Source: CAYTZH01 sp964442285
GTDB taxonomy: Bacteria; Myxococcota_A; UBA9160; JAFDET01
Assembly: GCA_964442285.1 (NCBI GenBank)
Contig: CAYTZH010000055.1
Location: 1-24,836, forward strand
Length of the DNA: 24,836 nucleotides
Direction of reading: 5' to 3'
The first letter of the stretch is position 1, and each line of letters starts with the position of its first letter. Made by a program: the position numbers and the translations under genes. Of this stretch, positions 1-7,311 are shown one piece after another. The notes beneath the pieces were generated by a model. The model was not told where the DNA came from and made no database searches. It saw only the letters and a program-made list of their open reading frames with translations.

Positions 1-804
1 CGCCGCCGCCGCTTCCGCGCCCTGCACGAGCAGGAGGGCGGCTTCGTCCTGCCCAACCCCTGGGACCTGGGCTCCGCCCGCCTGCTCGAGGCCGCGGGAT
101 TCCAGGCGCTCGCGACCACCAGTCACGGCTCCGCGGCCTCGCTCGGCCGCGACGACGGCGAGCTCACCCGGGAGGAGGCCGTGGAGCACGCGCGCGTTCT
201 GCACGGCGCCACCACCCTGCCGCTCTCGGCGGACCTGGAGAACGGCTTCGGCGACACGGCCGACGACGCCGCGCGCACGGCGCGGGCCGCCGCCGACGCC
301 GGGATCGCCGGCTGCTCCATCGAGGACTGGGGGGCCGGCGCGGGCCTGTACGAGGCCGGTCTCGCCCGGGAGCGCATCCGGGCCGCGGTCGAGGCGGTGC
401 CCCGGGGCGAGGACGGCTTCGTCCTCACCGCGCGCTGCGAGAACTTCCTGCGCGGCAACCCCGATCTCCCGGACACCCTCCGGCGACTGCAGTCCTACCA
501 GGAGGCCGGGGCCGACGTGCTCTACGCGCCCGGACTCGTCGAGCTCGACGCCATCCGGGAGGTGCTCCGCTCGGTCGATCGACCCCTCAACGTGTTGCTG
601 CTTCCCGGCGGGCCCAGCGCGAACACGCTGCGGAGCCTGGGCGTGCAGCGGATCTCCGTCGGCAGCGCCCTGGCCTGGGCCGCCTACGCCGGGCTGGCCT
701 CGGCCGCCCAGGAGCTGCTCGAGGGCGACTCCCACGAGTACTTCGCCCGCTCCCTGGTCCACGGCGAGCTGTTCGGGAGGGCATGGGGCCGCCGGGGTCG
801 ATAG
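1..804 (+). CDS. Isocitrate lyase/PEP mutase family protein (5' end outside window)
   Basis: The frame is open from base 1, so the gene begins upstream; 267 residues are visible and probably only a few to a few tens are missing. The visible start (FRALHEQEGGFVLPNPWD) matches the usual N-terminal block of the isocitrate lyase/PEP mutase superfamily. Further family blocks follow: SADLENGFGD (metal-binding acidic loop), GCSIEDW, TARCENFLRG and a C-terminal GVQRISVGSALAWAAYAG. The family forms TIM barrels that cleave or rearrange C-C or C-P bonds of small 2-oxo or 2-hydroxy acids using Mg2+. This short ~270-aa subgroup is usually annotated only as an isocitrate lyase/phosphoenolpyruvate mutase family protein, and the true substrate cannot be read from the sequence. 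The KKCGH signature of true isocitrate lyase is not seen. The next gene follows 48 bp downstream on the same strand. Confidence 0.88.
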   Translation, partial: RRRRFRALHEQEGGFVLPNPWDLGSARLLEAAGFQALATTSHGSAASLGRDDGELTREEAVEHARVLHGATTLPLSADLENGFGDTADDAARTARAAADAGIAGCSIEDWGAGAGLYEAGLARERIRAAVEAVPRGEDGFVLTARCENFLRGNPDLPDTLRRLQSYQEAGADVLYAPGLVELDAIREVLRSVDRPLNVLLLPGGPSANTLRSLGVQRISVGSALAWAAYAGLASAAQELLEGDSHEYFARSLVHGELFGRAWGRRGR

Positions 805-852
805 ACTGACCGGGCTCGAAGGGGTGCCATCGGGGTCGTCCGGGGGAGGACC

Positions 853-1242
853 GTGCCCGTCCACTACCACATCGACCGGGATCTCGAGACCGTCTTCGTG
901 AGGGCGGAAGGCGAGGTCACCTTCGCCGATCTCGAGCGCTACTGCCGCGGCGTCGTCGCGGATCCCGACTACCGGCCCGGCCTGAACGAGCTCACCGACT
1001 TCCGCGGAGCCACCGGCGACCTCTCGACGCCGGAGCTCTACAAGCTGCGGGACATCAACCGGGAGCTCTCCGACCGCGTGGGCGACTCCCGCCTCGCCTA
1101 CGTGGTCGACTGCGACTTCGGCTACGGCCTCGGCCGGATGTTCATGGTGTTCTCCGAGGCGTCGAAGGTCTCCCACCAGGTGTTCCGCAGCGTCGACGCG
1201 GCCCGCTCCTGGCTCGGGCTCCCGGCCTCCGATCCCCCGTAG
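853..1242 (+). CDS. Small SpoIIAA/STAS-like domain protein
   Basis: This 129-aa protein starts at GTG, just behind a GGGGGAGGA ribosome site. It opens with MPVHYHIDRDLETVFVRAEG, followed by alternating strand and helix segments (GEVTFADLERYCRGVV, LNELTDFRGAT, RLAYVVDCDFGYGLGRMF, FRSVDAARSWLGL). That layout is typical of small SpoIIAA-like or STAS-like alpha/beta proteins, in which an N-terminal beta hairpin is followed by a helix and a final 'F.s.deA..WL' helix. Many such single-domain proteins occur in delta- and gammaproteobacteria without known function; an anti-sigma-antagonist or lipid-binding role has been suggested for relatives. The fold assignment is from pattern only. It is convergent with the cupin gene, with a strong inverted repeat between them. 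Confidence 0.7.
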   Translation: MPVHYHIDRDLETVFVRAEGEVTFADLERYCRGVVADPDYRPGLNELTDFRGATGDLSTPELYKLRDINRELSDRVGDSRLAYVVDCDFGYGLGRMFMVFSEASKVSHQVFRSVDAARSWLGLPASDPP

Positions 1243-1264
1243 CCAGACGGCCCTGCGTCGCACT

Positions 1265-1291
1265 CGGCCGGGGCCTCTTCGCCCCCGGTCG
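1265..1291. terminator. GC-rich inverted repeat between convergent genes
   Basis: CGGCCGGGG (1265-1273) pairs with CCCCGGTCG (1283-1291) over nine positions including one G-T wobble, with a 9-nt loop. It lies in the 54-bp gap between two genes that end towards each other, the expected place for a bidirectional terminator. There is no T-tract, so it is not a classical intrinsic terminator. Confidence 0.4.
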
Positions 1292-1296
1292 CCGAC

Positions 1297-1701
1297 TCAG
1301 GTCTTCTTGAGCTCGATCAGGACCTCGTGGTAGGTCTGCTCGCCCACGTTGTAGGCCCACTCGATGCCGCCCTTGGGAACCCGCACCGTGTTGCCGCCGG
1401 GCGGGACGACGCCCACGAACCAGTCCATGGGCATGCCGCTGTTCGAGGGCATGACGCCGGCTACGAGGTCGCCGGAGTCGATGACCAGGATGTACTCGTG
1501 GTCGTGCTGGTGGAGGTCCGTCCACTCACCGGGCTCGAGGGTCATCTCCCAGACGCGCACGTCGTCGTCCTCGTAGAGGACCTGGGTGCCGACGTTCTTG
1601 GTGATCGGGTCGCCGGCGGCCTCGCGCTGCTCGCGGAACTTGCGCAGGCGCTCCTCGAGCGCGGGGGTGATCTCGGCGTACTGGGGCTCGCTGTGGCGCA
1701 T
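1297..1701 (-). CDS. Cupin domain protein
   Basis: This 134-aa protein starts at ATG behind GAGGAGG with a seven-base spacer. The central block LEPGEWTDLHQHDHEYI (residues about 56-70) is a cupin motif 1 with histidines 64, 66 and 68 and Glu69 as likely metal ligands. It is followed by a gap and the second motif region (VPPGGNTVRVPKGGIEWAY), with His125 near the end. The length is that of a single-domain cupin. The first 35 residues are charged and helical (ALEERLRKFREQREAAG). Such proteins can be small metal-dependent oxygenases, isomerases or ligand-binding proteins, and nothing nearby fixes the substrate. The gene is divergent from the HExxH gene; the 141 bp between them show no clear promoter. 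Confidence 0.8.
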   Translation of the reverse strand: MRHSEPQYAEITPALEERLRKFREQREAAGDPITKNVGTQVLYEDDDVRVWEMTLEPGEWTDLHQHDHEYILVIDSGDLVAGVMPSNSGMPMDWFVGVVPPGGNTVRVPKGGIEWAYNVGEQTYHEVLIELKKT

Positions 1702-1842
1702 CGGGGGTCCTCCTCTGGGCGGCCGGGCCCCAATCTACACCAGCCGCCCGGCCCGATGCCCCCGCAGGGCCGGCCGCCCGCCCAGCGGTGGGTGTGCGCC
1801 AGCGCACGGCGGATCCGCCGGGACTGCGGTTTCCTCCGCTCC

Positions 1843-2604
1843 GTGATCCTCTTCACCGGCGGCACCATCCGCAACCGCGCCAACCCGGCGGCGGCTCCTC
1901 TGGTCATCGACAACGACGTCGCCGCGGACGTGGCCTGGTCCGACTACCGCGACGGCCTCAGCGACGAGGAGCGGACCTGGTTCGCGCGCGACGACCAGCA
2001 AGACGCGCGGCTGCAGCTGGCGCTCACCCAGGCGGGACGGGATGCCCTCGCGCGGGTCCAGGCCGACCCGGGGTCCTCGGGCGTCCACGACCACGTCCGG
2101 CACCTGCTGCGGGCCACCGCCTCGGTCACCCGGACCTTCCACGTCATGCCCATCTCGATGTTCCGGGAGCTTCCGGCGGATCGGGCCTGGCTGACGGGGA
2201 TCGCCACCCGCAACAACCCGAGCCGCAGCGCCATGGTGATCAACCTGAACGGCTACGGCTTCTTCCCGGTGGAGTGGCTCGGGTACGAGGTCGCCGGCCG
2301 GACGCACCGGGCGACCCGGCGCCAGGTGGACGATGCCTGCGTCTACGTGACGCGCTTCCCGCAGTTCCCGCTCGCGCCGCGCGCCCAGGCCAGCTGGAAC
2401 TTCCGGACGAACCGCTCCCGCCAGGTGGGGCGCATGCGCGGTGACACCCTGGGTCGCTGGGCCGACCGCGAGGGCACGGTCACCCTCTACCACGAGCTGA
2501 TCCACCACGCGATCCGCGGCGAGCCGGGACACGCGGGCCAGTACGACGAGTGGGTGGAGCGGCGCGCCCGCAACAACTGGAACGAGCACAACCCCGCGCC
2601 CTAG
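1843..2604 (+). CDS. Putative zinc metallopeptidase with HELIH motif
   Basis: About 253 residues if the GTG at 1843 is used; GTG 1792 is an alternative start and neither has a clear ribosome site. The frame stays open further upstream but there it only mirrors the cupin gene on the other strand. Near the C terminus TLYHELIHHAIRG (His217, Glu218, His221) is a HExxH zinc site. A third ligand could be His230 in GEPGHAGQYDEW or an acidic residue after it. The N-terminal stretch FTGGTIRNRANPAAAPLVID and the position of HExxH close to the end recall M91/NleD-type effector peptidases, but the similarity is only by eye. There is no signal peptide and no obvious partner gene. It is convergent with the SGNH hydrolase gene, only 9 bp apart. 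Confidence 0.6.
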   Translation: MILFTGGTIRNRANPAAAPLVIDNDVAADVAWSDYRDGLSDEERTWFARDDQQDARLQLALTQAGRDALARVQADPGSSGVHDHVRHLLRATASVTRTFHVMPISMFRELPADRAWLTGIATRNNPSRSAMVINLNGYGFFPVEWLGYEVAGRTHRATRRQVDDACVYVTRFPQFPLAPRAQASWNFRTNRSRQVGRMRGDTLGRWADREGTVTLYHELIHHAIRGEPGHAGQYDEWVERRARNNWNEHNPAP

Positions 2605-2613
2605 CGCCTCGGC

Positions 2614-3875
2614 TCAGGGGGCGTCGGGGCAGCAGCCCGCGAGCACCTCGGCCAGGGTCTCCGCGATCACCGCGTGGCCCGCGGCGTTCAGGTGTCCGTC
2701 GTCGGGGAAGTAGACGAGCTCGCCCCGGTCCGCCGCCGCGCGCAGGGGCCCGGTGAGGTCGAGCCAGCGCACGCCCGCCCCGTCGGCCCAGGCGCCGAGG
2801 CGATCGGGGAGGTCGTTGGGCTGCCAGCGGTGGCCGAGGCCCCCGGGCGGGAAGGTGCAGCGCTCCCGGTAGACCCGGAACTTGGTCGGCACGAAGGCCA
2901 GCGTGAGCGCGGCGTCGGCCGCCGCCGCGCTCGCGTGGGCTTCCCCGAGCAGCGACTCGGCGCGCTGCAGGGCGGCCTCCGCCTCGGCGTCGAGGGGCTT
3001 GCCGGCGTAGGCGAACCAGAGGTCTGCCGGTCCGTCCCGGGCCTCCACCCGGCAGGATCGCTCCCGCGCGCTGCCCTCGAGCCGCGAGCGGCCCCCCAGC
3101 CACCAGGCGAGCGCCGCGCGGAGGTTCACCGTGAAGGCGCGGCGGCGGAACAGGTCCTGGTCGACCTGCATGCGCTCCCAGTCCTGCCGGAATCGCTCGT
3201 AGCGGACCACGTCGCGGAGGTCGTTGCCCTCGAAGAAGAGCCAGACGACGGCCCGCGGCTGCAGGGGAAGGGCGTAGCGCCGCAGCACCGCGAGCTCCTG
3301 GTAGGGCCCGTACCCGGTCTGGCCCAGATTGGCCACGGGCGTGCCGAGGTGCTCGGAGAGGCGCGTGGTCAACAGGTCCTCGTAGGGGACGAGCGCCGCC
3401 TCGAGCATCGAGTCGCCGATGGCCACCACCTCGGCCCGCTCCGGCGCGACCTCGTTGCGGAAGCCCCGGGCGTCGTAGCGCACGTCCGCCACGTAGCGGT
3501 TCTCGTCGGGCAGGCGGAGCCAGTGCACCAGATCGCCCACCGTCTCCACCTGGATGTGGGTATGGGGCTTGCGGATGTAGATCAGCTCTTCGTCGAGGAC
3601 GTAGGTGGGATTGGTCTGCGGGCTCGACGTGTCGTAGCCGAGGGGCGCCGGCGGTCCGATGAGCAGGCGGTAGTCGACCCAGCCCACGTAGGCCGGCAGC
3701 TCGAGCAGCACCAGACAGGCCAGCGCGCTCGCGGGGTCGTGGCGAAGGCGAGCAGGCGCTCGCGGAGCCGCCCCGGCCCGAGCAGTGCGTAGAGCAGCCA
3801 CGCGCCCGCGTAGACGACGCCCACCAGTCGGGCGAACGCCCCCAGGCTGCCCAGGCCGAAGAGCCCTTCGGTCAC
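2614..3875 (-). CDS. SGNH/GDSL-type hydrolase, membrane-anchored, with apparent frameshift
   Basis: The C-terminal ~350 residues carry the SGNH blocks: VVAIGDSM (catalytic Ser, block I), a Gly block in LGQTGYGPYQEL, FFEGNDL (block III GxND) and FPDDGHLNAAGH (block V DxxH). These enzymes are serine esterases or acyl/acetyl transfer enzymes acting on lipids or polysaccharides. The natural N terminus is in another frame. GTG at 3875 gives MTEGLFGLGSLG and then a hydrophobic helix (FARLVGVVYAGAWLLYALLG). That frame breaks down near 3735, where the next frame takes up with ACLVLLELPAYVGWVDYR. One extra C in the CCCC run (plus strand GGGG, 3733-3736) would join the two into a ~420-aa protein. The 1262-nt span is one base short of a multiple of three, which agrees. 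The cause may be an assembly error or a real mutation. If nothing is joined, a shorter reading from GTG 3891 is open but gives a non-protein-like N terminus. Confidence 0.75.
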
Positions 3876-3936
3876 GACCCAGGAGTATCACGCTCCCGGC
3901 CGGCCGACCAGCGCGCGAGGATGACAGGAGTGAGTG

Positions 3937-4413
3937 TCAGCCGCCGCTGGCCACCGTGTAGTCGCTGATGGTGACGTCGAGGCTCACGAGGCTCCGGAAG
4001 AGTCCGCGCACCTGCTCGAGCAGGGCGCTGCGGGCGAAGGCGGGCCGGTTGTCGCTGGGGTTGCGCCGGTTGAGGCCGTAGCGCCCGGAGGCCTCGTTGA
4101 TGATCCAGCCGCCCTTCGAGGGCTTGTACAGCAGCTCGCCGCCGTAGAGCGCCTTCAGCCCGGCCGTGCCCTGGGCGAGGGTCGGATGGCCGTACGCCTT
4201 GCCCTGGGTGTCGCGGCCCGCGGCCTGGGTCTCGATGCCCACCCGCAGCTCGCTGCCGTCCATCAGCAGCCAGAGGTAGCTGACGTAGTCGAGCGGCTTC
4301 CATTCGGGAGTCCGGTTCAGCACGACCAGGTTCGGGTTCGCGATCGAGTCCCCGTTGCCGGCCATCTCCCACGTCTTGCTGTAGCGGGGACCCTGCGCGT
4401 CGAATGCGCCCAA
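3937..4413 (-). CDS. Unrecognised 158-aa protein
   Basis: I do not recognise the family. A TTG at 4413 is preceded by GAGGAGG with a six-base gap, which decides the start: GAFDAQGPRYSKTWEM. The frame is open further upstream to 5313, but that part is the shadow of the PEP-CTERM gene. The protein reads as a soluble globular domain with several aromatic strands: DYVSYLWLLMDGSELRVGIE, YGGELLYKPSKGGW and IINEASGRYGLNRR. There is no signal peptide or membrane helix. A short inverted repeat (TGACA-N8-TGTCA, 3922-3939) overlaps its stop codon. It lies between the SGNH hydrolase and PEP-CTERM genes on the same strand, 61 bp and 152 bp away, so co-transcription is possible but not shown. Confidence 0.65.
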   Translation of the reverse strand: MGAFDAQGPRYSKTWEMAGNGDSIANPNLVVLNRTPEWKPLDYVSYLWLLMDGSELRVGIETQAAGRDTQGKAYGHPTLAQGTAGLKALYGGELLYKPSKGGWIINEASGRYGLNRRNPSDNRPAFARSALLEQVRGLFRSLVSLDVTISDYTVASGG

Positions 4414-4565
4414 TGCTTCCTCCTCGGGTGTCTGGTGGAGAAGGCCGAGCGCCGATGCGCTCGCGCCTCCCGTGTTCTCGGAACGGCGGCAACATAGGAG
4501 CGGAGATCCCGATTCGCCGTGCGCCTTCTCACAAGGGGGCGGAACGTGTGGCGACGGGCGGCGCG

Positions 4566-5225
4566 CTAGCGACGACGTCGGGCGCGTGCGGCGAGCACCG
4601 CCAGGCCGACGCCGAGCAAGAGCGCCGTTCCCGGCTCCGGGTTGGCGGCGAAGTGCAGGTCGCCGTGGGTCGAGTCGAAGACCTGGTAGGGGCCGCCGTC
4701 GTGGGAGAAGCGCACGGTGGCCGAGCCGCCGCAGCAGCCCTCGAAGCCGATCCAGGCGAAGGTGTAGGAGCTGCCGGCCGTCAGGGTGGCCGTGGTGGTG
4801 AAGACGTCGGGGTGGTTCCAGTTGTTGGCCCACCAGATGTCCTGGGTGGTCACGAACGCGTCGAGCAGCGTGCCCGTCTCGTTGTCGATCACCACGGCCG
4901 CGCCGCCGCGGCCCCAGTCGGTTCCCACCTGGAAGGTGTAGGTGCCGGCCACGAGGGCCTCGACGGTGGTGGTCATCAGCAGGCTGTAGTTGCCGTTGAT
5001 GCCGCCGGCGTGGACCGGCGCCGAGATGCCCTGGAGCGCGCTGAGCGAGTGGCTCGCGAGCAGCGCCTCGGACTGGTGCTGGGCCAGGAGGCTCGCGTAG
5101 TCGTCCGAGGCCTGGACCTGGTAGGTGGAGGCGCGGAAGTCGACCTGGAACGTGAGGGCCGAGGCGAGCGACGGCGCGCCCAGGAGCAGGGCGATCGCGA
5201 TGGAGAGGGCGGGTCGCAGGGCCAT
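4566..5225 (-). CDS. PEP-CTERM sorting domain protein with CCxG motif
   Basis: This 219-aa exported protein starts at ATG behind GAGGAG with a five-base gap. Residues 1-23 form a signal peptide (MALRPALSIAIALLLGAPSL...). The middle is a beta-rich domain containing TYTFQVGTDWGRGGAAVVID and a paired-cysteine block FEGCCGGSATVRF, the layout of PA14-like beta-sandwich domains and of the 'CCxG' group of PEP-CTERM proteins. The C terminus is NPEPGTALLLGVGLAV followed by a second hydrophobic stretch end and a basic tail ARARRRR. This is the tripartite PEP-CTERM signal read by an exosortase, which releases the protein to the surface or matrix. No exosortase lies in this window. A perfect hairpin sits upstream (5244-5267). 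Confidence 0.85.
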   Translation of the reverse strand: MALRPALSIAIALLLGAPSLASALTFQVDFRASTYQVQASDDYASLLAQHQSEALLASHSLSALQGISAPVHAGGINGNYSLLMTTTVEALVAGTYTFQVGTDWGRGGAAVVIDNETGTLLDAFVTTQDIWWANNWNHPDVFTTTATLTAGSSYTFAWIGFEGCCGGSATVRFSHDGGPYQVFDSTHGDLHFAANPEPGTALLLGVGLAVLAARARRRR

Positions 5226-5243
5226 GGAGACTCCTCGAGGCGT

Positions 5244-5267
5244 AGGTCGATACCCACGCATCGACCT
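5244..5267. promoter_or_regulatory. Perfect inverted repeat upstream of the PEP-CTERM gene
   Basis: AGGTCGAT (5244-5251) and ATCGACCT (5260-5267) are exact inverted repeats around an 8-nt loop. It lies just upstream of the ribosome site of the minus-strand PEP-CTERM gene, in the divergent gap shared with the carbonic anhydrase-like gene. It could be an operator or a 5'-leader hairpin; no promoter boxes were identified with it. Confidence 0.35.
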
Positions 5268-5393
5268 TCCGGAGGCGGGCCTGAACGGCAGGCGGCCTCC
5301 GCGTGCGCAGCACGGCGGCAGAGCCCGTGCAGCAAGCCGACGCCGTGGCACCATCCGGCCCGGACGCGGACGCAAGCCAGCGAGAGGAAGCCG

Positions 5394-5981
5394 ATGCCCC
5401 CTGCCGACGAGCCCCTGCAGCAGATCCACCCGAGCGTCTGGTGTGCCCCCGGTGTCCAGATCTACGGCCGCGTCCGGATCGACGAGGAGGTCTCCCTCTG
5501 GCCGAACGTGGTGATCCGGGCCGAGGCCAACGAGGTGCACATCGGCCGCTACTCGAACCTGCAGGACTTCGTGATGGTGCACATCGGCTACGACGTCCCC
5601 ACCCGCGTCGGCGAGTTCTGCTCCATCACGCACCACACCACGATCCACGGCTGCACCATCGAGGACCACTGCCTCGTCGGGATCAACGCCGTGATCATGG
5701 ACGGCGCGGTGATCGGCCGCGGCTCGATCGTGGCCGGCGGCGCCATGGTGAAGGAGGGCAGCGTCTTCCCGCCCGGCGCCATCATCGCGGGCGTGCCCGC
5801 CCGGCAGATCGCCCAGCGCGACATGGCCCGCGCCAATCGGCTCAACGCCTGGCAGTACCACCGGAACAAGCAGGCCTACGAGCGCGGCGACCACCGAGTC
5901 TGGACCGGCGAGGCGTACGCCGCCTGGCTCGAGGAGATGGGGCGCCAGGTCGCCGAGGACCGCGACCTGCTGGGACTCTAG
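5394..5981 (+). CDS. Gamma-carbonic anhydrase-like left-handed beta-helix protein
   Basis: This 195-aa protein starts at ATG behind GAGAGGAAG. Residues about 15-140 are hexapeptide repeats (VQIYGRVRIDEEVSLWPNVV, CTIEDHCLVGINAVIMDGAV, IGRGSIVAGGAMVKEGSV) that fold into a left-handed beta helix forming trimers. The gamma-carbonic anhydrase metal histidines can be placed at His63 (MVHIG) and His80/81 and His85 (THHTTIHGC). Arg42 and Gln57 match the conserved Arg and Gln, while the usual 'RGD' Asp is Glu44 (RAEAN). The C-terminal helix (ANRLNAWQYHRNKQAYERGD) is longer than in PaaY/YrdA types. It may be a carbonic anhydrase or a related acyltransferase-like protein; activity of this subgroup is often unproven. 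It is divergent from the PEP-CTERM gene. Confidence 0.85.
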   Translation: MPPADEPLQQIHPSVWCAPGVQIYGRVRIDEEVSLWPNVVIRAEANEVHIGRYSNLQDFVMVHIGYDVPTRVGEFCSITHHTTIHGCTIEDHCLVGINAVIMDGAVIGRGSIVAGGAMVKEGSVFPPGAIIAGVPARQIAQRDMARANRLNAWQYHRNKQAYERGDHRVWTGEAYAAWLEEMGRQVAEDRDLLGL

Positions 5982-6005
5982 CGACTGCGCCGTTTTCAGC
6001 TCAGT

Positions 6006-6039
6006 ATGTCTAATTGACGTCTAGTTAAGATCTAGACAT
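6006..6039 (+). promoter_or_regulatory. AT-rich leader with repeated GTCTA motifs before the photolyase-like gene
   Basis: The 68-bp gap before the photolyase-like gene is strikingly AT-rich for this window. ATGTCTA (6006-6012) and TAGACAT (6033-6039) are exact inverted repeats. A third copy, GTCTA, lies at 6019-6023, and TCTAGA is itself palindromic. A -35-like TTGACG sits at 6014-6019, but no good -10 follows at 16-18 bp. The ATG at 6050 has no Shine-Dalgarno sequence, so a leaderless transcript is possible. The layout suggests an operator for a light- or stress-responsive regulator; the regulator itself is not in this window. Confidence 0.45.
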
Positions 6040-6049
6040 CATTTCAACG

Positions 6050-7303
6050 ATGGACACCACGCTGCCCGCTCCCCGCCGCGGCGAGGACCCGGCCTCCGAC
6101 GCCCAGGCCTGGGTGCGCGAGCATCTCGCGGATCTGGCGGGCGACGCGGCGCCGGCCTCGCCCCGATTTCGCGGCGGCCAGACCGCGGCGGATGCCGCCC
6201 TCGCGGCCTTCCGGCCCACGGGCTACGCCGCCCGCCGCAGCGGCGTCTGGCCTCCGAGCCGCCGCGGCGCCTCGGGCCTCTCCCCCTACATCCGGCACGG
6301 CCTGCTCCCGCTGCCCCGGGTCTGGGCCCACGTGGCCGGGGGGCCGGCCCGGGACGTGGCGCGTTTCCGCGACGAGCTCCTCTGGCAGGAGTACGCCCGC
6401 CACGTCTACGCCCGGCTGGGCCGCGCCACCGGCCGGCCCTTCCGCTTCTCCCCGCCGAAGGCCGCGGCCTGGCAAGGCGCGCCCTGGCCCGAGGCGATGG
6501 CCTGTATGGAGCGGGTGCGCGAGGAGCTCGAGTCCGACGGATGGCTGGTCAACCAGACGCGGATGTGGCTGGCCTCCCAGTGGTCGGTGCGGGCGGGCGC
6601 GGACTGGCGCGAGGGCGAGGATCACTTCTTCCGCAACCTGCTCGACGGCTCCCGCGCGGCCAACCGCCTGGGCTGGCAGTGGACGGTGGGCACCGCCACG
6701 GGCAAGCCCTACGGGTTCAGCCGCTGGCAGGTGGAGCGCCGGGCCCCCGAGTTCTGTGCGCGCTGCCAGCTCGCCGACCGCTGCCCCATCGAGGCGTGGC
6801 CCGAGACGGCGCCGTCGGAGCCTGCGTCGAACCCGGCGGCGCTGGGACCGACGACCCCGCCGGAGACCGGTGCGGGTCCGGAGACGGTCGAGGGGCACGG
6901 CTTGCCCGAGGCCGTCTGGCTCACCGCCGAGTCGCTGGGCGACGCCGATCCGGCCCTGGCGGCCCACCCCGAGCTCCCCGTCGTGTTCGTCTTCGACGCT
7001 CCGCGGCTCGCGCGCTGGCAGCTCTCCGCCAAGCGACTGATCTTCCTCGCGGAGAGCCTGGCGGACCTGGCCACCCGGCGCCGCCTGGAGCTCTGGCGCG
7101 GCTCTCCGGAGCAGATCCTCGCCGGACGGCGGCTGGCCGCCACCTACACCCCGGTGCCGGGCTGGCGGGCCCTCGCCCGCCGCCTCGACGTGGTCGCGTG
7201 TCATCCCTGGCCGTGGCTGCGCCGCCCCCACGCCGGGCCGATGCGCTCGTTCAGCCAGTGGCGCAAGGGACTCCAGGCGTCCCGCGTGCGAGCGGGGCGC
7301 TGA
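6050..7303 (+). CDS. Photolyase/cryptochrome-like FAD protein with reversed domain order
   Basis: This 417-aa protein starts at ATG 6050. Residues ~40-235 match the FAD-binding helical domain of DNA photolyases: SGLSPYIRHGLL, FRDELLWQEYARH, a GWLVNQTRMWLASQW block, LLDGSRAANRLGWQWTVG and PYGFSRWQVER. CARCQLADRCPIEAW then places three cysteines at 236, 239 and 245 (CX2CX5C). Residues ~288-405 look like the alpha/beta antenna domain, with VWLTAESLGDADPAL, PVVFVFDAPRL, a KRLIFLAESLADL helix and a final SFSQWRKGL. In ordinary photolyases that domain comes first, so the order here is swapped. The two parts are joined by a Pro/Glu-rich linker (about 251-285). A DNA-repair or light-sensing role is inferred from the family. 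The EamA gene starts 9 bp downstream. Confidence 0.8.
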   Translation: MDTTLPAPRRGEDPASDAQAWVREHLADLAGDAAPASPRFRGGQTAADAALAAFRPTGYAARRSGVWPPSRRGASGLSPYIRHGLLPLPRVWAHVAGGPARDVARFRDELLWQEYARHVYARLGRATGRPFRFSPPKAAAWQGAPWPEAMACMERVREELESDGWLVNQTRMWLASQWSVRAGADWREGEDHFFRNLLDGSRAANRLGWQWTVGTATGKPYGFSRWQVERRAPEFCARCQLADRCPIEAWPETAPSEPASNPAALGPTTPPETGAGPETVEGHGLPEAVWLTAESLGDADPALAAHPELPVVFVFDAPRLARWQLSAKRLIFLAESLADLATRRRLELWRGSPEQILAGRRLAATYTPVPGWRALARRLDVVACHPWPWLRRPHAGPMRSFSQWRKGLQASRVRAGR

Positions 7304-7311
7304 GAGCTCCC

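Noticed and set aside
1327..1842. Long N-terminal extension of the HELIH protein
   Set aside because: This part is the antisense of the cupin gene and has antisense-like composition; the family-like sequence begins near 1843.
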